The position numbers and the translations under genes are program-made. From Seison nebaliae (lineage: Eukaryota; Rotifera; Pararotatoria; Seisonacea; Seisonidae), in the NCBI GenBank assembly GCA_023231475.1, contig JALJEE010002890.1, positions 1-50,298 on the forward strand: 50,298 nt of DNA, written 5' to 3'. Of this stretch, positions 1 to 10,020 are shown one piece after another. Below the pieces are notes generated by a model. The model was not told the origin of the DNA. It saw only the letters and a program-made list of their open reading frames with translations, and ran no database searches. How positions within the stretch are numbered: the first letter of the stretch is position 1; each line of letters begins with the position of its first letter.

Positions 1-840
1 CTAGAACGTAAGCATCTACTAGAATTTCAATTTCGCTATTTAAAACGCTGTTTCACATTATTACAACAAATGAGAATGTCATCAGCATAAGCGAAGACTG
101 ATGGAAAACTCTCATTACCAACTTTAATAGAGAAGTTATTGTTAGCATCCGCAAAGAACTTCATCAATAATTCTTCCAAAAATTCAATGAGGAAGAATTG
201 AACCTTGTCGGACTCCTTTGTTATTCTTAAATAACGACAAAAATACTGATTTATGTTTGATGACACCATAAGCATTTGTGAACATTTCACTTATGAAACG
301 AAGAGAATACTCATCTATTCTGGAATTACGTAAGACTCTCATACCATGAGACATCGAAATCGAATCAAACGCTTTTGACGCGTCCAAAAAATAAAAAAGA
401 AATTTCCTTTTAGATATACGACATGAAGAATTTAAGAATTTTAGAAGAATCAGTAAAGGTAACGTTCCTCTGCAACTTTTACGATAAGCGAATTGAAATA
501 CCGAGGAATACAATTCTGATGTGTAACGATTTTTTATAACTTGTTCAATAATCTTAATGAGACCATTTGCAATGCAAATTGGTGTGTAAGAAGCTACAAA
601 GATTTTCCATAGACCTTATAGACAGGGACAATCGAGAAAATTGTAAAGAAATTGAAATCGACGTTCCCGAGAAGAATTTCATTGGTATAATCAACCAATA
701 GGTCCAATGAAGGTTTATTCAGATTTGAGATTATACATAAACAGACATCATCTTCCTCATGCGATTTAAAAACATTCATAGATGACATTGCGATACATAC
801 TTCCGAATTGAATTATCAATAGAGTATGTCTCTATTTTAT
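1..840 (-). mobile_element. Degenerate LINE (non-LTR retrotransposon), reverse transcriptase part
   Basis: The minus strand carries reverse transcriptase motifs in three frames, so the copy is broken by frameshifts. Going 5' to 3' there is the pre-palm region (594-788), then palm motif A as LDASKAFDSIS with the upstream block FAYRKSCRGT, then motif B as GVRQGS (184-513). After a frame change comes the catalytic motif as FAYADD (36-290). The element runs off the left edge, so its 3' end is not visible. The block FAYR-SCRGT-PLL is shared with the copy at 18.4-20.1 kb, so both belong to one family. No intact endonuclease or open frame remains; this is a dead copy. Confidence 0.8.
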
Positions 841-1277
841 GTCACTGCTTAGAATTATAAGATAAGTTTTTCGAAATCGAATTTTGTTCGATTACTTTTG
901 AATACAGCTGTAATATGTAATTTATGTATGTAATTTCGCATAATATGATTTGTACGAAATATTTACAATTTTTATTTTAGAACGAAAAATTGAAATGCTT
1001 TGGTAAAATAACTAATAATGATTGAAGTCGAAATAAAAAAGAAAAATCGTAGAAAAAGAAAAAACGACTGAGCAACGGAGAAGCAACGATCACAAACAAT
1101 ATTATACAAAAGATAACTTTTATGAGAAAAAATGTAAAATAAAATTTATTGTTTAAATGAAAAATTTTTGTCATTCAACTTTCAAGTTAAATAGTAGTAT
1201 ATAAGTGGGGATGAGATATTTTTTTTTGTTTTTTCGTGAATAGTTAACCGGAATGGAGAAATTTTACTATTTTTCAT
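841..1277. other. Intergenic, AT-rich
   Basis: No coding frame could be supported. It lies between the 5' side of the LINE fragment and the stop codon of the Ig-like gene, and probably holds that gene's 3' UTR. Confidence 0.5.
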
Positions 1278-2958
1278 TTAATTTTTAAGTGGCCTATAAA
1301 ACGGGTTTTCATATGTTTGTTTAGTAATTTTCATGTCTTTCGGTTGTAGTGGTCGTTCAATGGACGACGATGTTGAAATGTAGGTTTCTTTTGGAGAGTT
1401 CAATGAACTCTTGATGCTAAGAGACTCACATTGTGAATAATCGGTCACTCCTTTCAGAGTAGGAATCGAACGGTTTCTCAAAATTTTGGCGGAATTGCTG
1501 TTCGGTATAGGTGACCATTTGTAAGTGGAATTTACTTTTTTCTTCGTTAAAATTATGGCAACAATTATAGAAAGAAGAAGAACAGTTCCAATCACCGTTA
1601 TTGTAATCAAAAACCAAAGAGTTTCATAAATCTTTTTATTGCTATTTAATTTCTTGATATCCTTTTGGCGATCGTTAACTAGTTGGACAAAAGTTGATTC
1701 GGGCAATTTTCCCACAAGCAATTGATTTTTCTTTTCAGGAGATATTGATGATGACCTTGTGATTTCATCGAATTTAGCACGGTCGTGATGGACATTACCA
1801 ACAATATTTCTAATTATATTCTTTGTTTTGCTAATCTCATTATTCGTTATTGAACTTTCTAAACGCCCCTCTTTCGTGTTAGACCTTGTTACCATAGGGT
1901 TTTCAATAAATTTTCGTCGATTTGGATTCTTCCTCATTGAATTATCAATAGAAAATTGTTCGATTATATCAGTAGTCCACAACCTTGTAGCAATTAAAAT
2001 TGTTGTCGTCGTCGAACTACTAGTAATAGTAGTAGTAATAGTAGTAGTAGTAGTAGTTGTTGTTGTTATTGTTGTTGTAGAAACAGTTGTGGAAGAAAAT
2101 TTACGCCTAACTTTAGGGGTTGGGAATTTTTGTTCTGTTATCTGTGGAGTCGTTTTGAATGATTGATTGGACGTTGTAGTGGAAGGGAATTGAGTTACAT
2201 GAATTTCATTAAACAATTCTTCCAATAATTGATTGGATTCTTTAAAAGATTTTCCTTTAATTTTTTTCTTTAATTCGTTCAAGTAATAAGAATGGAGTTC
2301 TGCCGGTAAATTGTTGATTTTGCTCCATAACTTGCTATTTTTCAATACTCTAATTTCCATCGGCTCCTTACTCGGATCATAAGTGTTTGGCAATTTAAAA
2401 GGGTCGAAACCCAATTCTAAGTAGAACATAGAACAATTAAATGAAATTTTAACGGTAAAAAAATATTACCTTCAATATCAGGTACCAGAAATGGCAAAGG
2501 TTTGTCCGTCGTATTATTGTGCAGATTTGGTTCGTTTCTTATTTTTTTCTCCATTTTCAATTGTAAACTTTGACTATTGGAAGATGTTATTTTCTTGTTC
2601 AATTTGTCGTAAATCGAACATTTGATTTCTCCATTATTCATTGATGATGGCAAATCGATATATTTGAATCGGTGACCTACATTCGTATAACGATATGGCG
2701 AATTGTTCGAGTTCCACAATTGTTGGTAATTTTCTTTGTTCGCCGGTCGATGTTCCCAAATAATAATTTCAGTTGGAATAGACAATCGACAAGGACATTC
2801 AAGTCTGATCCATTTTCCATGTTCTAATATTTTCGGTTCATTGCATCCTAATTATGAAAATATTATAAAGCATAAAATGGAATGTGAAAGAAGGTCAAAA
2901 ATTAACCACATTTGATTTCAACAATGAAATAGACGAGAATGAAGAGGAATTCTCTCAT
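1278..2958 (-). CDS. Ig-like, mucin-stalked type I membrane protein (3 exons)
   Basis: Exons 2958-2907, 2847-2470 and 2416-1278 join in phase through GT/AG introns of 59 and 53 bp to give 522 residues. The start ATG at 2958 opens a signal peptide (MREFLFILVYFIVEIKCG). Residues 18-110 look like one divergent Ig-like domain: two early cysteines, a core Trp in IIWEH, and a late D-L-P-S-S..G-E-I-K-C strand. A Thr-rich stretch at about 250-285, likely O-glycosylated, forms a stalk. One membrane helix follows at about 406-432 (FLITITVIGTVLLLSIIVAI), then a basic stop-transfer KKK and a cytoplasmic tail of about 90 residues. I do not recognise an orthologue. Role is inferred only as a cell-surface receptor or adhesion protein. 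Confidence is high that this is a gene and moderate for the Ig fold. Confidence 0.8.
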
Positions 2959-5900
2959 TCCTCCAGACACTAAATCGATTAGAAAATTCGGAAGATTTTT
3001 AAATTTGTATTTCTGTTTTTTGGTCTTTAAATCTAAAGGTAAATCATTTATTACTCATTATTATTCGATGACCATAAAATGATGTTTATTTGATGTTTCA
3101 ATTCGTAGGAGGAAAAAGGATAAAAGTTCTTTGGACGAATAAAAATCAGATGAAATAGAAGAAGAAATAGGAGGAATGAGAATAATTATGAATATTTTAT
3201 GGTAACAAAAAAATAACGAGGAACGAAGGATAACTCAAAATAATTCATCATAATTTACAGTTGCTGTTCTTTACAATAGATCACCGTTTCTTTTCTTACA
3301 CAGTCCAACATACATATCTCCTATTTATTATGTGATCAAAAAATAGGAAACTAATAAATATTTTATTGAATATTGCAGTGAGATGCAACTGCCCCCCCAA
3401 CCCCCAATAAGGATGAAACGACCTCTAACTTTGATCAAACGACCTTACGTCGGTCATTTGCTTATGGCATTGCTAGCTTCTTTCCCAGTTCAAGGAGAAA
3501 AGTGTCGGTCATCAAATTTCCTTTTCCATATGAAGGGGGCATGGATGTCCATGTAAAGAAGGAAAGAACTCATCAATTCTTCTATAACGTCTCTGTTGTA
3601 TCGTCTATGCATTAAGCGAAAAGGAATATGGTCTAATGGGAACACAGTCTACTTTCACCGAATACACATTAGATAATATTATTGTTACTTAATCGGATAA
3701 ATTTCGATTGACTTTCGAATCAAGATTAATTTATTGCTATTTATCATGAAGGAAGTTTATTTATTAATCAAATTTCCTAACTCTCTATTTTTCATGGCAA
3801 TTAATATTGATTAATAAATTTGGGATGTTTTTTCTGAAATATAATGAAAAATTAATGATACTCTGTTTTTTTATAGAATCGAACTGATGGAATAACAATC
3901 ATGATAGATACCTTCAAAAATTGGACATGTCGAGTCAACTATTTATTGTAAGGTTTTCTCATATCTTGTCGACTAATAAACTCGGTAACAAATCAGATCA
4001 ACCTCTTAAGATCCACAACCACTGTTTGTTAATAACAACGAATAAACATCAGTAGTGAATGTTTATGTAAGTGATGACTTTGGAAGACGAAGACGATGAT
4101 TGAACTTATATTATGGAATTACCAAGAAAAGAATTGGATAATAATTCCGTCGAATTATCATAATAATATGATGCATATATCTCCATAAATACTACGGGAG
4201 GAACAACGCAAGTTTAACGAGCTAAATGTGTTATAGTATTGTAGTATTGTTATTTCAATTTAATACAATTACGCGAAAATACTACAATTCTTCTTGAATT
4301 AGACCGAATAAAAGGACGATGACATTTGAAGTATTGTTATCTTTCCTTCCCTTCAAGAATATCAAGTACATCGTAGGAGAGACAGGAAAACAATGTTTCC
4401 GCTTAGAATTGTTAGTTTAATTATCAATTAATTACATAATGAATGACATAATTTTTTTCATTTGTATTATGAACGCTAATTCAACAACGTATTATCATTC
4501 ACATGATGAGAAGACTGGTAATGAGTATGAGTGTGTGTATATAATCGGAAATTTAGTCGTCTCATCTTCCACATTTTCGTCGAACGCATTGACTCTACGA
4601 CGAATAATTAATAGATAGGAAAAGAGATGGATTTCAAAAGTTTTCTTAGCATTCACCTATCAAGTTTCTTCTACTTCAATTTCTTCTACTTCTTGAACAT
4701 TAAACTTTCCTTCTTCTTTAATGAGGTGGGAGGGAAATGTTCAACTTTTAATGTGATAAAAATTTTACCTTGAACTATTGAGGATTCGTCTACAACGAAG
4801 AGTGAGTATCATAGGAGAACTATTCTGCACCATCTTCTGAACTGAATAATTCTAGACAGCTTATGATCGATCTATTCATATATTCATAATTATTGGTACT
4901 TATTCTGTCATTCAAACATAAACCGACCGCGGAAAAGTTAAGAAATTAATTAACCAACATTCATTCATTTATTCATTCATTGGGAGATACTAATATATTT
5001 ATATTAGACGGGAAACGGATGATGAAGAATAAAACTATTAACAACTTCACATAAAGCATGTAAAATTTTGAGACACTCATCTTCATTCAATATCATCATC
5101 ATCATCATTACACCATACGTTTATTTGTGTTGAACTTATTCTCCAAGTAGACAGGAATGAGTGTCAGGTGAATTGGAATGAGAACATTGTGCTGATTTAT
5201 TGAGTAACAACGATACACCCAAATATACACGGCTGAGTTAGTGTAGCAAGGTGTTTATTTCCCAACTACTAACCAATTAAAAATCCACAATAATTATCTT
5301 ACTAGAATAAATGAAGTCATATGAGTGGAGTCAGATGATATTTTTAATTATCGGGATAACTGCTACTTATACGGGGTTCGTTTGACGGAAATGTTGAAAT
5401 TGGAATAAAGTAGTCGTTATCAAACCACAACGGAAATAGAAAAATGCATCATCAATACGATAAGTGGGAAAGCGATAAGTTCCATAAACGAAAAGTAATT
5501 TGATCTTAATTGACTGTTTTACTTTAAGAAATCGTCGTCATGGTTACAATCGAAAAATCATATAGTAAATTTACAGTTTGGTATTAGTCGTTAAATTCCG
5601 ACCGTAATATTTAACTTCATAATTTCAGGTAAAGAATGGAAAGTTGAGATATCGTTATAATGGTTCTGGTGTTGAAAAATTAGAATCATTGTTCTCTCAT
5701 TTACGTAACTCCTAAAATAATGAAGTTGGAGATTGTTGTTATATGAAAAAAATAAATTTAAATTCCACAATTTCTTCGGTCTCACATTAGTACCACATAT
5801 TCATAACTTCTGGGAATTCAATTAGTTGAATTCAATGTCTTTCCTTCGTTGTTTCCACCGTTCATATCGAAGATATTACATAAGTAAATAATAGTGAGTC

Positions 5901-6406
5901 TTGAGCGTGAAACATTGTAGAATAACAGAGAACAATATCGATTATGAATGAAGAAAAATTTATCAATCGAACTAATTCAATTGTTTATGATGGTTATAAT
6001 GTATTATATCGATAAATGCGAATGACGATGATGTGATTTTTCTTTATAAATTCGTATACTTTGTATTTTTCTAATGTTATTACATATTCACAAATAATAG
6101 GAACAACAACAAGAAATTAGTCTATTCATAGTTGTTTATTGTATTGTTATTGTTTTTGTGGTTGTTATCTGTTTCTTTGATTTCAATTGATAATGTAATG
6201 GTAATAATATAGATAGTAGAACCACAGACAGATTGTGGTTGATATGTTGATGAATAAACAATAATATCATCATCACGTTCTCATTATGATGATCACGTAA
6301 TTGAAGAAAAAAATAATATTGAAAAGAAGAAACATGAAATTATTAAAACATCATCATCATTATCATCATCATCAACACTCCCTAAAAATTGTTGTATACC
6401 GTTGTT
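2959..6406. other. Long intergenic region
   Basis: AT-rich DNA with no convincing multi-exon gene. The only coding candidate I can support is a small signal-peptide ORF at 3383-3556. A simple (CAT)n-type tract lies at about 6341-6374 just upstream of the lectin-like gene. The stretch presumably holds the promoters of the divergent genes on either side. Confidence 0.5.
3383..3556 (+). CDS. Candidate small secreted peptide or first exon
   Basis: A 57-codon frame opens at ATG 3383, with a second in-frame ATG at 3413. From the second ATG the translation has a basic N-terminus, a hydrophobic core (HLLMALLASFPV) and a plausible signal cleavage site near VQG/E. A short Cys-containing tail follows. 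The frame ends at 3556, and a GTAAAG splice-donor-like sequence overlaps its stop, so it may instead be the first exon of a longer gene whose later exons I could not find. Local base composition is less AT-rich than its surroundings. No family is recognised and chance occurrence is not excluded. Confidence 0.25.
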   Translation: MQLPPQPPIRMKRPLTLIKRPYVGHLLMALLASFPVQGEKCRSSNFLFHMKGAWMSM

Positions 6407-8092
6407 ATGAATTACATTAATGCGCTATTAATTATTACGTTTTTGGTCGATATACGAACAGTTGTTCATGGTCGATTGAAAACTTATTGTCCTTCCACTA
6501 AATGGATGCAAGTCGGTGCCATATGTCTCTACTATGTTGATACCGAGAAGAATTGGTACGATGCCAATAATTATTGTATGGAGGAATATAATGCAACATT
6601 GATATCGTGGGATTTATTTGATGTCGTCGATAAAACACGTCACATTTTTACCGATCAACACGACTTTAATGCATTTCATGGAAATCGAAGTTAGTGAATA
6701 CTTATGTTATTTCCGTTCATTCCATTTAATCGTTTCACAGCTTTAGTCCGAATGAATATTCTGAAAGATCTTCAGAAATTCATTTTACGAAATTCAACTT
6801 GGATCAAATTACGTTTATATAAATCACCCACTGGAATCGTTGTTGACGGTTATTGGGTTTGGTTGAAACATTATTTAGTTAATACCGAACAATTAATGAC
6901 ACCGGCTAACATCAAAATGACTTTATATTTCGATTCTCTACGTGTCTTGACATCGATCGGTTCAATCAAATTTAAATCATCCTCAAAATCAAAATTAGTA
7001 TTAAATCGAAATATCGAATGGAAGTCTTCACATTCACCATATGAGAACAGTCTTTTTACCAAATGTTCAAAATTATTACTCTCCCGAAACAACCAACCAA
7101 ATAATGTGCTTTCATTCTATATAGAAAGTACTTCCTGTATTCAACAGGAATCGAATCAGACCGCACACCTGAGCATCTGTAAAATATGGAATTGTAATTT
7201 AATTCGTGATCAATTAAAACTTAGTTCTAAAACATTTATCGATTCATTACGTAACACTAATTATACCATTGAATTTGTACCTAATTCTGTTGTAGAAGAT
7301 AATTGTTACTTGATTATCGACACTATTCAACCAATGGATTATTCAGATGTCTCACATATTTGCAGAACTATCCATATGTTCTATTTCAGTTCGTTGGTTG
7401 CATTTAGTGGATTAACTGAATTACAATCATTCATTTATAATTTGTGTTCGATTCAAAATGGAACTTGTCAAAAATATTTATCAGATACAAATCCTGAAGA
7501 ACCGTTAGGATTGATAATCGGTTATTATCATGATAGATGGGAATCATTAGATCGAATTACATTACCATCAATGAGGACTCGACCACATATTTATAATTTC
7601 GGACCGACATTCAGTGATGTTGATGATGCTTTCCATAGTTCTCAAGATTTATGTGCAATCATTCCAGCAGCTGTTAATAATAAGAAATCGAAGACGAAAG
7701 AATTCTTAAATAAAATTCTTTCTCGAAATTGTGGAACACATAAAAGTTCATTCTTCTGCAGTCGTCACTATGAGAATTGCGATGATTTACATCATCATAA
7801 ACATCCAGGTATTGAACATCAACCTCACATCAATGTTACACATTTAAAAACACCGCCACTTTATTATCGTCAGAAAATCCTGGGAAGTTTCTTCTGGACT
7901 TTCATCTACATCGTCTATGCGCTGGTTCTCATTGTCATAGTTTACTTATCTCAAAAGAATGTGAAAAATCGATTAGTCTCCGAAAAACCAAAAAATCAGT
8001 TACATGTAGCAAACAAACGAGCATATCTTTATTCCACTGAACCCATAGAAACATCATACGATAAGACAGATTTTGTATTTCGACGTAAGTGA
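6407..8092 (+). CDS. Type I membrane protein with two C-type-lectin-like domains
   Basis: Two exons (6407-6689 and 6741-8092, intron 51 bp) give 544 residues. The ATG at 6407 is chosen because it starts a clean signal peptide (MNYINALLIITFLVDIRT). The first lectin-like domain begins with the classic pattern: CPSTKW, then CLYY, then W-x-DANNYCMEEYNATL. It continues into exon 2 with GYWVWLKHYLV. A second, more divergent domain spans roughly residues 290-440, from NCYLIID through DVSHICR to CGTHKSSFFC. A membrane helix at about 478-500 (FIYIVYALVLIVIVYL) precedes a tail of about 45 residues. I see no EPN/QPD or WND calcium-sugar motif, so carbohydrate binding is doubtful. The stop lies inside a sequence resembling a splice donor (CGAC/GTAAGT), so a further 3' exon is possible. 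Confidence 0.75.
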
Positions 8093-8268
8093 ATTTAGTG
8101 TGAAATGAAATTTAATTAAAAAAAACAATTATTTAATTTAAGAAATAAAATTTTTTGAATGAATTTGAACGCATATAGTTTATTAAAATAATGCGTTACT
8201 CATCAATTGTCAGTTTGTTTTCATATTGCGCCGTGGAAGATTCACCGGAATTTCCTTCGCATTATCCA
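8093..8268. other. Tail-to-tail 3' UTR gap
   Basis: Only 176 bp separate two converging genes. A plus-strand AATAAA at about 8143 and a minus-strand AATAAA (TTTATT) near 8177 lie within it, so the two transcripts probably end in or overlap this gap. Confidence 0.5.
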
Positions 8269-10020
8269 CTAATTCAGTAATTTTTCATTTTCATCTTTCT
8301 CATCTTCGGTGGAGGAGAAGGTGGGAACTTGTTTTTGTTGGAATTTTGGTTTCTCTACAGGACTCAGTAGTGAGATAGACGAGTTCGGTTTCATTAAATA
8401 TAAATGACGACGATAACGATTTTTATGTGCATCTAAACTTAGTCGATCTTTTTTTTGTGGTTTCTGCTCAAATTTCTTAATTGAAGTGTTTCGGTTGCTT
8501 CGTAATTGGACGCTTGGTCCCAAAAGTGTATTCTCGTTATACAATTGATAATCGTTGGATATGGTACATAACGATGTACTTCTTGGAGGGATATTATTCG
8601 ATTCGACACTATTCCTATTCTGTTTGAGTGTGGAGGAGAAAATGTATTTTTTCATTCCAGGATATCGAGAGAAACAAATTAGAATGAAATCCTTCCTGAA
8701 AGTTTGTGAGAAGTAGAAATAGATGGGAAAGTTTACGGCCGATTTGACGCTCACTAATAAATCAGTAATTTCACGTACACCACGTATGAATCCATTAGAT
8801 GATGCATAATCAAAATGAAGCATTGTTAAAACCGTATCTGGTAACAAGCAGACTAATGCAATCACATTAATTAATATCAACATAGCTGTAATTCGATGAC
8901 GTTGTGTCATTTTCCTTCCAGGAACTCTGGCGCGATGAAGAACACGTATAATAATCAAAGTGAGAACGATCATTATAATACATGGTATGACCAGTTGAAC
9001 TAATCCACAAAATAGTTGATAAGTTTTTTGAAAGACAGGTGAAATAATATTGACTGCGACAATATCATAATTGCATTGTTGCAATTTCTCATCTGGTTTG
9101 TAACGACGTTTATAACGGAATGCTGATGGTAATCCAATAAGAATGCATGTTATCATTATGATGCTCGATGTGACTTTGGCCCTGAAGACTGTGCACAATT
9201 TCTTGGAGAGAACTAAAAGTGTTACTAGGAAACATCTGTCTAACGTAGCGGCAACTGTCATCCACGAGGAGAGCATCATTGAAATCAACATAAAATAATG
9301 AGATATTGGATAAAGTGTAACGAACATATTTTGACTCGTCTCTTTGTTATATTTGCCCGTGAAAATAATTAGAACATATAAGGAATCGTTGATCAGTTTA
9401 ATCAAATCCCATAAAGCGAGATATGTCAAGAAGACGTTAGTAGAATTATGATTGTTGGATAAGACGAATGTGAGAAATGTTAATAGATTTCCCACAATTC
9501 CGAATGCACAAACGATCGGATAAAAAATGCATGCCGTTATCAATTGGGAGATCTTGTAGAAATCATCACCATTCTTTAAAAAGTCTTCGATCGATTTGGT
9601 GGTAATAACGGTGCTAGTCATCGATGTTGTCGTATTGTTATCGGAATTGAAGAAGGATGTGGTTGCGGGAGTGGAAAGATGAAAAAATTTATCAATGTTA
9701 TCTTGAATCGAATAAATTGATGGGTCAAAAAAGTGTCGGGTTTGTAAAGAAAGAATTGGCTGTATAAGAAGAGTATCATAATCGTTCTTCAAATCTGGTA
9801 AGGAAGAACTAGTGGGATTGTAGTAAGAAGAATTCTTCGAATGATACAAATGTTGAGTGTTGTTTGAATTTTGATGATGATTAGTAAGATTGTTGTTTAG
9901 TTGGAAGGCATTCTTCTCGTTGTTCACATGAGAATAGAAAGTATTAGTCGAATTAGATGGATAGATCGTGCTGTTGATGAATGATTCACATTCATATTTT
10001 GTGAAGAAATTTTTATTCAT
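8269..10020 (-). CDS. Divergent rhodopsin-family GPCR (peptide-receptor-like orphan)
   Basis: A single coding exon encodes 583 residues. A long, Asn/Ser-rich, glycosylatable N-terminus (about 155 residues) precedes seven hydrophobic helices. Family landmarks are Asn178 in helix 1 (GNLL), Asp205 in helix 2 (LALWD), an altered DRY motif DRC at 261-263, CLLPD in helix 6 where CWxP is usual, and NFPIY at 430-434 in place of NPxxY. I see no cysteine at the start of helix 3 to pair with Cys316 in loop 2. The helix 7 style resembles the FMRFamide/myosuppressin-type receptors of invertebrates, but this is only a tentative placement. A strong donor at 10178 (GTAAGT) and an acceptor near 10038 suggest a 5' UTR intron just upstream of the ATG. 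Confidence 0.85.
   Translation of the reverse strand: MNKNFFTKYECESFINSTIYPSNSTNTFYSHVNNEKNAFQLNNNLTNHHQNSNNTQHLYHSKNSSYYNPTSSSLPDLKNDYDTLLIQPILSLQTRHFFDPSIYSIQDNIDKFFHLSTPATTSFFNSDNNTTTSMTSTVITTKSIEDFLKNGDDFYKISQLITACIFYPIVCAFGIVGNLLTFLTFVLSNNHNSTNVFLTYLALWDLIKLINDSLYVLIIFTGKYNKETSQNMFVTLYPISHYFMLISMMLSSWMTVAATLDRCFLVTLLVLSKKLCTVFRAKVTSSIIMITCILIGLPSAFRYKRRYKPDEKLQQCNYDIVAVNIISPVFQKTYQLFCGLVQLVIPCIIMIVLTLIIIRVLHRARVPGRKMTQRHRITAMLILINVIALVCLLPDTVLTMLHFDYASSNGFIRGVREITDLLVSVKSAVNFPIYFYFSQTFRKDFILICFSRYPGMKKYIFSSTLKQNRNSVESNNIPPRSTSLCTISNDYQLYNENTLLGPSVQLRSNRNTSIKKFEQKPQKKDRLSLDAHKNRYRRHLYLMKPNSSISLLSPVEKPKFQQKQVPTFSSTEDEKDENEKLLN

Noticed and set aside
1828-2166. 112-codon plus-strand frame with a long valine run
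   Set aside because: It is the antisense of the Thr-rich stalk of the spliced minus-strand gene; the Val run is the complement of ACN repeats.
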